Origin: Sweltsa coloradensis
Lineage: Eukaryota > Arthropoda > Insecta > Plecoptera > Chloroperlidae
Length of the DNA: 64,000 nucleotides
Direction: 5' to 3'
Assembly: GCA_024449915.1 (NCBI GenBank)
Contig: JAMZAV010001732.1
Coordinates: 248,001 to 312,000, forward strand
In this document: positions 36,562 through 48,004 of the stretch, piece by piece
How positions within the stretch are numbered: position 1 is the stretch's first letter
Layout: every line of letters starts with the position of its first letter
Notes under the pieces: generated by a model
The model's input: the letters and a program-made list of their open reading frames with translations, nothing else
Databases searched by the model: none
What the model was told of the DNA's origin: nothing
Position numbers and translations under genes: made by a program

Positions 36562-37652
36562 TACAGAGAGCATGGTTTCAAGCATAATGTTTTCAAATAG
36601 TACTATGTAGTATGCAAGCTAGAGAATTTCTTGTACAAAGTCCTGCATGTCCTGATTTTTGAGTACGAGTCGATACACAAAAAACAACCTTACTGTCGAG
36701 TCCAAGTACTTTATTTCAATATTATTTCTCTTCAACTATACTTGTAGATGTAGGCAATTTGTACGTGTAGGCTCCAAAATTGACGACTGTTTAACTATAT
36801 TAATTGATTTTTAAAAATTTGATCTCGCTCGAGATTATTTTAATGACCAAGTTTGAAGGTTTTGGCATAAAACATTTGTGCAAAGAAAAGTATATAAAGT
36901 ATATAGTAACAATTTTTTAGATTTTTAAATTTGAGTAGAAAATGATCGACTCGACTTAAAATTTTTGACTCGCAAACCCCTAATATTGTACGTTAAAAGT
37001 GCAGTGGTCTCTCAAGAACAATCGTACTTATTGTAATCTACGATCGCTGGTTAGGATTGTGCTGTGACATTTTGCGGTTGTTTCATTTGTGATGTTTTCT
37101 TTGTTTAACGGACAAATCATTCGACGCAACTTCCCCCGCGGCAACGACAAAGTCTTCTCGCTGGGCGTGATCTTCAAGTTTAATTCAACAGATGATAGCG
37201 GATCAATATTAGACGGAATTGACTTATTATCGGACACGTGGCTAGCGACAGGTTCTTACGTACTCTTCAGCTTTTCTACGCAACGTTAATGCTAGATAGT
37301 CCACGCTGATCTATTTCTTCTTTATCAAAAAGATTGGTGCGTTTGAAGAGGCAAAACATTTATATGTTAGATTTTAACAGGGTTTAGATGATTAACTATG
37401 AAAATGGAATGGGAAATCAAAAGTAATTATATAAATTAATGCTACAAATATGTAAATAATATATACTATATACACTTCTATTTTATATATTTCTCTTCGT
37501 GTTCTTCTTGGTTTGCACTTTGTTCTATTTTAAGCTTATATTGAATGTCGAGTAGTTGATACAGTTGAATTTGGTCAAGTTTATCGTGTGCTCAATATAC
37601 TAAGGGATGTAAAACTAGATTTGTAACCAATGAAATATATATTTAATGTAGT

Positions 37653-37995
37653 TAGGGTTGGGACTTGACACCGATTATTTGATCCGACACCGACATATAT
37701 GTCGAAGCTAAAATTGACTTTCGATTCAACATCGATTTGGCAACTTAAAAAAATAAAAGTACAAATATATTTTCAATTTTTAAGTGCAATTGCTTCTGAA
37801 ACCAATTAAGAAACCAAGTAGGTATTTTACTTTTTGCATTATAATACTACTAGTAGCCCTACCTATTTTTAAATAATTAAAAATAATTAAAAAACATTTC
37901 CAATTTTTTTTTTTTTCATTTTTTTTTTTCAAAATTTTGATGTCGAAATTATTGGTTTAACATTGATATCGAACTTTTATCGAATCCCAACTCTA
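37653..37995. mobile_element. hAT-like MITE, 343 bp
   Basis: Terminal repeats TAGGGTTGGGA / TCCCAACTCTA with an exact 8-bp target duplication AATGTAGT at 37,645-37,652 and 37,996-38,003. The subterminal parts are rich in CGA/TCGA words. No coding sequence. Confidence 0.85.
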
Positions 37996-38584
37996 AATGT
38001 AGTATAGTGCCAATTAGATGATGTAATGGTTGGCCCTTGCCCCACGTCTCCAATTTGTTGTACTATGTAGGCCTAGTTGTTTCCACGACACAAATTATTT
38101 GAAGTCAAAACTACTTCATCATTAGATTGAATTATTCAGAAATTTGAATTAGGTACAGTAACTAGTATATTGAACTGAAGATTAAGATGTCCTCTGTGGT
38201 TGTACGTTTTGGTAACGGTTGATTTGGAATTTTGTTCTTGCAATATTCCCTTCATCAATCTCACACTTTATCTGGTCACACTATTGGCTACTTTTAGAAA
38301 AGTTATCGATCATGGGTGAAGGAATAATTGCAACCTTGTCAAAAATTGAAAAATTAGATAATTTTTACTGAAAGATGACCAATTACGGTAAAAAGATGTT
38401 GGAAGTTTTGTTGAATTTCCCACTATTTAGTCATAAGTGATATTAATCATGCGAATAGCACATTCCTGTAGGAGTAAACCGCCCATTGAAGAATTTGTTT
38501 TCTTAGCTGCCTTTAAATTAATATTAATTGAACCAAGGATGTTATTTTTTGTAATTTAAATAACTAAATCTGTTTTATTTCTCA

Positions 38585-38700
38585 ATTGCATTAATCGGGA
38601 GACACTCCCGAAGGCGCCTACCCGTAAAATGGAAGACCCGGGTTAAAACCCCTTTTTGGATAGATTTGTTAATTTTTGGTTTGTATTAAAATGAAAAATA
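38585..38700 (+). mobile_element. Possible tRNA-derived SINE fragment
   Basis: CGAAGGCGCCTACCCGTAAAATGG followed by GACCCGGGTTAAAACCCC (box B-like) and an AT-rich tail with TTTGTTAATTTTTGG. The promoter boxes are degenerate. Confidence 0.35.
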
Positions 38701-40017
38701 ATCTATTTAATTGATGATTATTTTAATATATAAGAATTATTAATTCAATAAAAATAAAATATAATAGTTTTGAAGTATATTTTGAAAGAATGGAATTGTT
38801 AACGCCATGTCTCTAGTGTTACCTAGATATATGTTACATCTAGCAGGTTTTGCTCCTTCAGTACGTAATAATAAATATGTAAGTGAAATTTCACTTCTAT
38901 GGCCAGTGTGTGGATGTTTACAAAGCTCGCTATTCAATCACTGTTGACCCTCAACGGCTCAGCACTTTTGTTACACTGTATGCTAGTTAGTTCAAGCTAA
39001 GATAATATCTTACATTACAAAATTAGTATTAAAGATTTCTCGAGGAATTTTTCTGGTATCATGTTCATAAAATATTAATAATATAATCTCTGAATTTAGT
39101 CCGTATTTGTCGAGGACGATAACGCTGTCTAAATACTCTTTAACTTTCCAAAGTTCTTTGCCGATAAACCAGAAATTATCCAGAGAAAGTTTGCCATCAA
39201 ACATTAGTATTATAATTTAGTTATTTTGCCGGATTGCACGTTTGCGTTGTAAATAGACAGACGTACACGAACCAACTGTAATTGCACGTAAATATATAAG
39301 TATTCTGACGATCTCCTTTCGTATGTTGCTTGTACATAATATTCTGCCATATATACAGTATATATTTTATAATAATCTATTACTGTAGATTAGCGTAGCT
39401 GTAGTGGTATTTAACATTTATCCCAACAATGTCTTATCAGTATCACTATATTGGCTCTCGTGCCGTTGTGACATTAGTGGTCTCGTCAGACGCTTACGGA
39501 TACTTTGTCAGATTTACCCATGAGACAGTTATGTCTAGAGATACATTTTTTTAGCATTTAAAATTAGCATTTTGTAGCATTTATTTTTTTCTTTTCCACC
39601 AAATCACTTAATGTGCAGTGTTTCTTGCACTTCATGTGGTAAATGATAAATTATAGGAACATTTCAATTTAATATAGTCACATAAAACACTACAATACAT
39701 TGCTAAACTAGTTCTTGGTAGGTATTAAAAACATTATTATTAATTAAATTAGCATTTAGCTTCAAAAACCTAAAATGCTAATAACACGTATCTCTAGTTA
39801 TGTCACGTGATTTCACTTCACTGGATCGGCAGTAACAACCCAGGAGTAATATGTGTGTGTACAATATGGATGGCCAGGTGGCAGCGTCTGAACGTGTTAG
39901 GGTCTAACTAAAAATATGTTTGATTTCTTATTTGATGCATATATCCTAGTTTCTATTCTTGCAAATCTGTCGGAAACATTGTTAAAGGCGAAAGGGCAAT
40001 AGCAGCACTGTTGGTAT

Positions 40018-40253
40018 AGAGCCGTCCTAGCAACGAGGTACATAATAAAATCTATTGTTGTTCGGAATAAGCCTTGTTGATTCTGGCGCTGTCCGCAGGT
40101 GAATCGTGTCCAGCTTCATTGATCGGTGTTTTCTACTTAAATATACCGGGCTCTAGTTGGTCATTGTTCACTCGTCGATGGTGTTGGCGCCTACTTGGTC
40201 AGCTTTAAATTTAATGTCCCACCACTAAAAATCAGTTATGTGACTGAGTGGGT
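40018..40253 (+). mobile_element. tRNA-derived SINE, family S, copy 2 (5' truncated)
   Basis: Begins in the central body at GAGCCGTCCTAGCAACGAGG and runs through GCCTTGTTGATTCTGGCGCT to AAAATCAGTTATGTGACTGAG, the family 3' end. The tRNA-like head is missing, as expected from 5' truncation during LINE-driven insertion. Confidence 0.8.
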
Positions 40254-41680
40254 AGATTCTATAAACACAAAGTTATTTATTGTTTAAATCAATAATAATA
40301 AAATAATGCCCTCTAAACCGTTTCCAAATAAGCTCCACTATTTCAAACCAATCCTTGCGTAATACATCCTAACTTCCTAAGAATTAAATATTTTTGATAA
40401 GCATTTGAATAAATTGATGTCATTTGATGCTCAAACATTGACACAACATTTGGCATTTGGTAAAGGAAGTGTAGTAAAATATAATTACCAACAAGGTATA
40501 AAAAATGAACGTAATTGCTCTTCTTAAAACCATTGTTTAGTTAAAATTGTTCCTTTGTGGCATTAAATAGGTACTAGATTTGTTACTTATAACATGTTGA
40601 TGGAGATCATTAAATATCACACTAACATGACCAAATAATTTAATTCTGGTTGTATGTAAATATGTAATCGCCAACATTGGCATGTGTGTATTACCTGGGC
40701 AAGCGCCAGCTAAAATCGTACCGCGTAAACACAATTTAAGATATTTTATTTACTTTTATTTAACGTTCAACTGCTTTCCAATTTTTTTTCGTAATTTTTG
40801 CCAAACTTTTTTTTTGCATTTTTTCCCCGCCCTAACACTGTTGTCCACACATCGCTTAGAAGGTGATCAGGTCACCAACCCGGGTTGCTACGCGACAGTG
40901 TGCGAACGCGACAGCGTAACTTGTTAGGTATGGTCCGAGCTCGATCGCACTAATAACCCTGGTAAAGTATCCGTAATCGGTCGTCGAGGAACTCGTTTAT
41001 CTCGGCAGCTGCTGTTATCTTAAAGTTTAAAAGACAAGTACGGTAGGCTAATAATATTCTATTATTGTTATACTTATACCTACCATAGTTTTTGTATTTA
41101 ATCGGACACGGATGTTATTTGGTGTTGCAGGAAAGTATTTTATCGGATAAAGGGTATTGATTGATCATGTAATGATTAATAATGGAATGGTCCAAAGAGA
41201 ATGGTCAATTATTGTTCTGTGTTTGATGAAATGTATTTAACTATTTTCTGTTTAACTGGCTAATTCAAGTGGTTTGAGAGATGTATGTTCCATTTCTAAA
41301 AGGTGTGATAAAGGGGATAGTTATAAGGAATGTTATGAGCATTGTAAGATAATGTCAACCGGAGGCCCCCGACATTGATTAGCGTCTCTATTGTTTATGT
41401 AAAGTTTGCAGGAAAGTACACAAGAGCATTGTTATATCGATGTACCGATAGTGTACGTAGGAGACGAATCAGTGGCCGAGGGCGTGGAGAGTATCTAGAC
41501 GGTTACGTAGAAGTTTTATTCCGTAATAAACATCAATTGCTAATGTTTGGTATAGTTAACGGCTGTTAATATGGCTGTAGTCATGTTTGTCTGTGGCTGT
41601 TTCCCTCTTTGGTACACCAACTTGATCTGTTGCCAAACGAGTGTGTAACGTCCGACATTACATGGGGTCTTATGATCGTT

Positions 41681-42035
41681 ATACTTCGAAGCTGGTACAC
41701 TTCAAAGTTGGTACACTTTAAAGTTAATGTACTTTAAAGTTGGTATACTTTAAAGTTAGTGTACTTTAAAGTTGGTACACTTTAAAGTTGGTATACTTCA
41801 AAGTTGGTATACAGTGAAACCTCTATGCATCGTTTTTCAGGGGAAAGTACTTGAAAAAACTATGGATCCGGAAAAACTATGGATCAAATAGAAATAACAA
41901 TAAAGCTTATTATGGGAGTGTATAAAAAACACTATAGATGCAGGAAAATAGTATTTTGAGAAACTATGGATAGAGGTTTCACTATACTTCAAAGTTGGTA
42001 TACTTCAAAGTTAGTGTACTTCAAAGTTTGTGTAC
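41681..42035 (+). repeat. 16-bp minisatellite, split by a MITE
   Basis: About eight to ten tandem units of GGTACACTTTAAAGTT and variants (GTATAC, AGTGTAC, CTTCAAAGTT) at 41,681-41,811, resuming at 41,987-42,035 on the other side of the insertion. Each unit contains the palindrome ACTTTAAAGT. Confidence 0.9.
41812..41984. mobile_element. pogo/Tigger-like MITE in the minisatellite
   Basis: 173-bp unit starting CAGTGAAACCTCTATGCATCG and ending CTATGGATAGAGGTTTCACTA, flanked by TA on both sides (41,810-41,811 and 41,985-41,986). CAGT-AACCTCTAT ends and TA duplication are typical of pogo-type MITEs. Internal CTATGGAT words repeat. No ORF. Confidence 0.85.
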
Positions 42036-42455
42036 TTTGTTGTCAAAACAAACATTCTGAAGAAAATAAAACGTGGAAGAATCTTGTAATCAGCGTTGTG
42101 TCTGTGTCAACCTAACATTCCATCCTAGAGTTGCCCCAGAAATGCAGGATGCGCTGATTGCTGCGCTATCCATCAATAAAACTTTACTTTACTTGTGGTC
42201 TTTAAGTCGCGAGTGAATAATTCCTTTATAACTGCTTTTTTATGTTCTTTGATGCGTGCTTACACTGGTCTTTCAGCCTTGCCGAAATAATTCCACAGAG
42301 AATCGATCAAACTACGTGTCAGATATTTTTAATATCAATTTTTAATTTGTTACCAAAACTATTGTGTTATTAATTTATTGTTGTAATATTATATTACTAT
42401 TTCAAATATTTACTTAACTGTCGTTCATTGTTGAGTCTGCATTTGTGTAATTACT

Positions 42456-42874
42456 ACCCACACATAACAAAAACTTGTAAAAATACAGCCAAACTTTACT
42501 CACTCAAAAGAAATGAGATCTAAAAAAGGGCCAAGCTCATCTACCCTTCCACATTTGCGCATTCTTAATTCATAAACGTACACTGTCCCGTAACAGTATC
42601 CTTGAAAAGCTTGGCAAAATAGAATTTGCAATATTAATTTAAACGTAATAGTTCATCCAAGTTCTTTTTTTCTAATTAATTTAAATGTAATATCATGCAA
42701 ATTTTATTTTGCTAAGCTTTTCTAGGTCGCTGTTACGGGACACTGTACGTTTATGAATTAAGAATGCGCAAATGTGGAAGGGTAGAATGAGCTTGGCCCT
42801 TTTTTAGATCTCATTTCTTTGAGTGTGTAAGGTTTGGCTGTGTTTTTACAAGTTTTTGTTTTGTGTGTGATCTC
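42456..42874. mobile_element. Foldback element, near-perfect palindrome
   Basis: Nearly the whole 419 bp is an inverted repeat. The left arm has AAATGAGATCTAAAAAAGGG, CCTTCCACATTTGCGCATTC and TACACTGTCCCGTAACAG; the right arm has each in reverse order and complement. Arms are at least 140 bp with few mismatches. ATTACT occurs at both flanks (42,450-42,455 and 42,875-42,880), a possible target duplication. No ORF. It would form a long hairpin as DNA or RNA. Confidence 0.8.
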
Positions 42875-42989
42875 ATTACTTTTTAAAGTTCCATTGCAAA
42901 ATTATTTCAATATAATAATTTTATCAAAGTTGATTTAATTTCTATGGAATTACCAATTAACAATAGGATGTAAAATATCTAGTGGCCCA

Positions 42990-43205
42990 AAGACTTGTTT
43001 TTTTTAAACAATGTTGTCGATCATTGTCAAGTAGTAACTATAATTACCTATTGATTATATTCTTGTATAAGGCCTTGAAACCTTTATTTGGAAGCCTTCC
43101 AGCAAACTTTTTCAACTTTTTCTTCCAAAAGACCCCATATCACTATTACCTTAATGTCCATGTAAAATATGATCGTTGTAGCCCCACCCGTTTGGTCAAA
43201 ATCGC
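42990..43205 (+). mobile_element. TTGGATGAGCG-family element, partial copy
   Basis: Carries the family body words CTTTTTCAACTTTTTCTT and GTAGCCCCACCCGTTTGGTCA but neither end. It stops at CAAAATCGCGGGCCGATTG, just before the minus-strand SINE. Confidence 0.7.
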
Positions 43206-43321
43206 GGGCCGATTGAAACTGACGAATTAGACCGTAGTAGCAGTAGTAGCTAACGGTGATTTTGAGCATGTTTCAAGCCATTTTTTCACCAAGAAGGAAT
43301 GCTCGTATCCCAACCAAATTT

Positions 43322-43612
43322 GGCATGTGTTAGGTCATAATGCACCACTCTAACCTAGGGGGGGTGGGGGAGGAGGAGACGCCCATGCTGGTCAGAACCA
43401 GCCACGGGTAAGGGGAGGAAGGGGGGTTTCTCACGTCGCGGTCGTCATTGTCTTTGTCATAGTTCATTGTGTCAGTGTCATCGTCGTCGGGGAGGTCGTC
43501 AAGGGAAGGGGGCGCCAGAGCTCGCCTCTATTTTCGGGGAGTAAAATACCTCCCTTCATACTAGCTGATGTTTGCGAGGTGGACTTCTCTTGAATCGCCT
43601 TTTACGATTAGC
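43322..43612 (-). mobile_element. SINE with AAAAGGCGATTCA head, full-length-like copy
   Basis: On the minus strand it starts TAATCGTAAAAGGCGATTCA, passes AAAATAGAGGCGAGCTCTGG and GATGACAAAGACAATGACGACC-like acidic-codon repeats, and ends GGTGCATTATGACCTAACAC. It gives the uninterrupted form of the mosaic seen at 16.93-17.51 kb. Confidence 0.7.
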
Positions 43613-44091
43613 AGAGCCATGCTCTGGGCCCAGACGGGGGTAGTGGTTTAAAGAAATATATTCATATTTCGCGCTGCCGTGGAATTTTGTAGTTCGGAGT
43701 GCTCTCCGCTAGAGGCGAGAAGTAACAGTGCTGCTCTCTAGAATCGAAAGTACAGAAACAAACGATTTTATGAGGTCGATTTCTTGAACTAGTTTACTGT
43801 TTATGACAGCGTCCACAAAATGGCGAAATGTGAAATTCGGTAGAAATTTCAGTTTTTGTTATGGTTGTTTTTGGAATTTTAATGTGTATATTTTGAACAT
43901 GTGGTGACGTTGTGCTGTTTTAGTTTTAGTTTTCTCCATTAACGTCATTACTGTTTCTCTCATGTCTGACAACACGTAGCCTAAGGCCTATCGCATTAGG
44001 CTTACACGAACTCTAGAAATGTGACGTTTTTTCGACAAGGTGGTCGTGGACCTAGGCCTAACCTGTGCCTCCAGTAAATAGTGTTGGTGAA

Positions 44092-44259
44092 ATGAAAACA
44101 ATCATGCAGTTCAATGTACAGACGGATAGTGGAGATCCGATGGAACGGTGCCGTCTCTGCGCTTGTCACTGTAGCGCAGCAAATAAGGTGGACATTTTTA
44201 GTGAAGAGGGCCGAATACGATCCCTGGAAGAAAAGATGCGAGCCTGTCTGCCACTAGAG
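44092..44259 (+). CDS. ZAD-domain protein, exon 1
   Basis: Start ATG 44,092 follows an in-frame TAA at 44,059-44,061, so it is the first possible start. The 56 codons include CRLCACHCSAANKVDIFSEEG, a C-x2-C pair of the first half of a ZAD zinc finger, and end ...EEKMRACLPLE at GAG/GTTGGT (phase 0). ZAD domains bind zinc through four cysteines, drive dimerisation, and usually sit at the N-terminus of C2H2 zinc-finger transcription factors, most abundantly in arthropods. The donor is a weak match to consensus, but the join to exon 2 restores the domain exactly. Confidence 0.85.
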
Positions 44260-44660
44260 GTTGGTCCAACACTGACCGAGGCCTAGGCCCTAGCCTAGGC
44301 CTAGGGTCTGTTGTTTAATCCCAAGCATAGCCTACCTAGGCCCTAGGCTAGGGCTAACCCTAATCTTACCCCAGGCCTAGGCCGAGGAGGAGGACGATTT
44401 AGGTTAGGGCTAGACCTAGGCTTAGTTAGGCCCTAGGCGTGTAAGTTGGCCATTCTTAACCGAAACAGTGCTGGGGTAGGCCTAGGCCTACGCCTTCTTT
44501 ACACATTGACAAAATTGTGACAGGTCGCACTACAGACTAGGCCTAGCCTAGGTCTAAAGGCTAGGATCAAGGCTTGTTTGTCGTATTGTTAATTAACCGT
44601 AGTAGGCCTAGGCCTAGGTCTATTTAATCTGGTTAATGGTTATGACCCCTCCCACCACGC
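44260..44660. repeat. CCTAGG/AGGCCT-rich tract after ZAD exon 1
   Basis: About 400 bases filled with overlapping AGGCCTA, CCTAGG and CTAGGCCTAGG words, both palindromic hexamers. The same words are frequent through 43.98-48.7 kb. It is not a simple tandem repeat, because spacing varies. Function unknown. Confidence 0.7.
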
Positions 44661-44849
44661 TTGCATGCTTTGCCTAGTTTTTCTACTCGACCAAGGCCAG
44701 TTTTAGGAGTGTGCAAACTGTGGGTGTGCACAGGGCTCCAACTTCTAGGGCGTCAAAAGGGAAACAATGAAAATGCCTACCTAGGCCCTAGTACTAGAGC
44801 GGTACTTATTCGGCTAGGGGGGTCCAACTTTTATATATAGGCCTACACT

Positions 44850-45685
44850 GTAACGGAAAGGATTTCGGGTGCGCTCTTATCGATTAAGCCTATCCTAGAA
44901 CTAGCGCGGCGCACTGTAGCCAGCGGAAAGTTCGGCTAACCTAACGAAAGTACACCTTTAACATAAGTAGTAACAAGGCAATATAGCAGTGTTAACAAGT
45001 AGGGTTGGACCCCCCTAGCCAAATAAGTGCCACTAGAGCTAATCAATGTTCCGCACGATTACTAGGCCTATTTTATATTTAACCTATTTTAGCATTAGTT
45101 ATGGATGGATGGTTGCCACTCTTGTTCCTGGGGGGTCCAACTTTTCAACGCTGTTTTTTTTCTAATAAAACCAATGAAAAACAACTACAAATTAGAAATA
45201 AAGAAGTGAGAACACATTATTAATGATTTTTATTAACCTTGCAGTTGGGAGGTTCCAACTTGTTAACACTGCTATATTGCCTTGTTACTACTTGGCCTAT
45301 GTTAAAGGTGTACTTTCGTTAGATTAGTCGAACTTTCCGCCTAGTTGTAGTACGCCGCGCTAGTTCTAGGATATAATCAATAAGAGTGCACCCGAAATCC
45401 TTTTCATTTAACAAGTTGGAACCTAACATTGATAAATCATTAATAATGAGTTGTTAGGTATTGAATTTTTTCTAATTTGTAGTTGTTTTTCATTGGTTTT
45501 ATTCGAAGAAAAAAACAGTGTTGAAAAGTTGGACCCCCCCATGTACAAGAGTACCGGATGGGCAAGGGCCTAATGGCTTTTTAATAGGCCTACTAGGCCT
45601 ACTTCTTCGATTGGGGGGAGCCAACTTTTCAACACTGTTTTTTTCCATTAAAAACGATGAAAAAACACTGTAGGCCAATGAGAAA
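44850..45685. mobile_element. Complex of inverted-repeat elements
   Basis: About 44,860-45,010 (GGATTTCGGGTGCGCTCTTA ... AACAAGGCAATATAGCAGTG) is repeated in reverse at about 45,255-45,415. A second pair, TGGGGGGTCCAACTTTTCAA at about 45,132, is reversed at about 45,525-45,540, with a third direct copy near 45,615. The arms interleave, so at least two related foldback or TIR elements are nested. No ORF. Target duplications not identified. Confidence 0.65.
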
Positions 45686-45928
45686 TAAATATAGCAATAG
45701 TAGGTAGGGGTGAGTAAGGGTAAAAATGAGACACTTTTTCAAACTTTGCCACCTAAAACAAAATGTTGAAGAGATATTCAAAATCAATAAATTGTGCTGA
45801 AAGTGTGTTTCAACGTGATCAAAGTGCAATATGCTGTAATATATCAAGCTTATAGATTAGTATATTTAAAAAATAAAAACTGTGTCTCATTTTTACCCAC
45901 ACCTTGGGGGCAAATATGAGACACCCCT

Positions 45929-46873
45929 GGACCCTTATTCTGTAACTATGTAATAATTGTCACTACAAGGCGCTGTGACAAGTTATCATTTCACGTGAAA
46001 AGATATCACGTGAAAAGAGCGATTCTGAGGCCAAGTGAGAAGTTGAGTTGTCACAAGCACAGGGATTTGGTTAAACTTCAAAGCGACTGAGCCACCGTAG
46101 CACGTAAAGTATTTCAACCAATCAGAATAGGCGAATAATGTTAATGGCGGTTTGTTGTTTCTTTGTTTTCTTTGTTGTGTGTTCTACCTTAGCATATAAA
46201 ATGTCCGGCTAGGATAAGCCTTTCCTAGGCTGTCAGGGTCGTGCTAAGGCCTAGCTTTGATACTTAATTATCATATTGAACACACTTCTTCCCAATTCAT
46301 AATTTTAAAGATGAATTTCTGATGGGCTGCTACCTTTGGGTAGGCCTAGGGCCTAGCCTACGCGTATCCTGTGACAGTCGTAGGGCTCGAGAAACACAAT
46401 TAGTAGGCCCTAGAGCCCATGTAGGTTGGCCATACAATTAGTAGGCCCTAGAACCCATGTAGGTTGGCCTAATGTAGGCCTAAGCTTTAAGAACTACTTA
46501 TATTGATGTTCAAAGGCCCTACATTGAGACGTAAGTTCACATAACCTCACTTTGCAAAACAAAACAAATACATAACCTCACTTTTTCTTTGAAATCAATG
46601 GAAAAAAATAACTTAAACGTTTAAAAAATGCAAAAATTAACAGGAAGGTTAAACAGCACAGTATAATACATTTAATAGCTTAAACTTTGTTTAATTAATA
46701 TTCTTTGGCTTGAACAAGCTTTGTGATAAGTTCTCACAAATATTTTTGTCAGTGACAACTTCTCACGTGAAATCATATTACAACTTTCAAAATGGCGTTA
46801 CAGAATGCCAAACTGGAGTTCTCACTTCATTTCACGTGACAAGTTGTCACTGTACGTTATAGAATGAGGGTCC
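45929..46873. mobile_element. Nested TIR element, about 945 bp
   Basis: Ends GGACCCTTATTCTGTAAC and, inverted, GTTATAGAATGAGGGTCC. Subterminal blocks TGACAAGTTATCATTTCACG and ATTTCACGTGACAAGTTGTC are also inverted. It lies within the larger pogo-like element, whose GGGGCAAA-TGAGACA words resume right after it. No ORF. Superfamily not assigned. Confidence 0.65.
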
Positions 46874-47814
46874 TGGGGCAAAACTGAGACAGGTGGCTAG
46901 CTCTTAGAGGATGTGGAAGAGGATTGTGGCGGAATAAACCGTAAAATTAAGACGGTGAGGGGCATTTTCTACACAATGCAAAAAAAATTTGAATCGCTTG
47001 ATTAGTTTAGAATATACAAACATGACAAGTTCGATATATTTTAACGACGAGAAAAAGGTACTTTTCATAGAGTAGGTAAAGTCATGAAACATCTTCATAA
47101 AAATATCAGAATAGGCCTACTTGCAAAAATTTGTTGAAAATGTATTTTAATAGGAACAGAAGGGGAAAAAAATATATGATCAATAGGACTATTTTTTACG
47201 ATTTTCTGAATGTAATCGCGCACATAAGTCTAAGAAGGGTACTTTACTCCAATGTCAACAGGACCTGGAAACTTGTACCCTACTTGAAACGATCGCCAGA
47301 AGTTACAATCTCTGCTTGAACCACTTGACTAAAGTTTATTGGGCTAATGTCATCCTCATTAGGCCTAGTTGTAGCCTAAATAAGTTTTTACACAGATAAT
47401 TACATGAATACATTATTTGTATAGTTTGTACTTTGTATGGAACAGTAAATAGATCGTCATCATCTTCAATTGACTGTACAATGCAGGCAAACTGAAAAAA
47501 ATACTTTGGGTCTTTGGCCTGGGAAAAGCCACAAGCACACTTCATTGATCATTGTTTCCTTGTGTGCAGGCGAATTTTGCTTGGGCTCATCATGATTTGT
47601 ATCTTCAATATCTTCCATTTCATCATCAAATTCATCATCCGTGTCGCCACTGGCCTGCACCCATTCCTCATTGGTATCTGAATCATTTGATTCAATAGGC
47701 CTAGGCCTTGAGCTATGTTTTTTCTTCTTACCGTTCTAGGTAACTCCTTTGATGGTAGGCCTTGCTTTTTTGATCGACCCACTTTTTGTTAATTACTTTA
47801 GCCCCTCAGTCAAT

Positions 47815-48004
47815 CTACTTTGTTTGTTTTGCCTCAGTTTTGTACTTTTGTTTAATTTTTGAAAGAAGCAATTCTTCAAATGATTTTCGCCGTCCTGAAA
47901 AAGGCGCAGCCCTTGACGTACTTGGCCCCGACTCATCCACAGAGGATTCAACAAAGCTTTTTTTCTGGTGGATCACGAACGGGTAGTGTTTCGTCAGTAT
48001 TAAA
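47815..48004 (-). pseudogene. Transposase C-terminal remnant
   Basis: About 60 codons ending in GRRKSFEELLLSKIKQKYKT plus an acidic continuation in another frame (47,660-47,560). The layout, a Ser/Pro linker followed by a basic Lys-rich helix and acidic tail, is that of Tigger/Jerky-like transposase ends. Identification is by resemblance only. Confidence 0.35.

Noticed and set aside
37028..37289. Overlapping small frames on both strands with locally higher GC
   Set aside because: NFPRGNDKVFSLGVIF looked protein-like, but no splice sites, family match or neighbouring exon support it.
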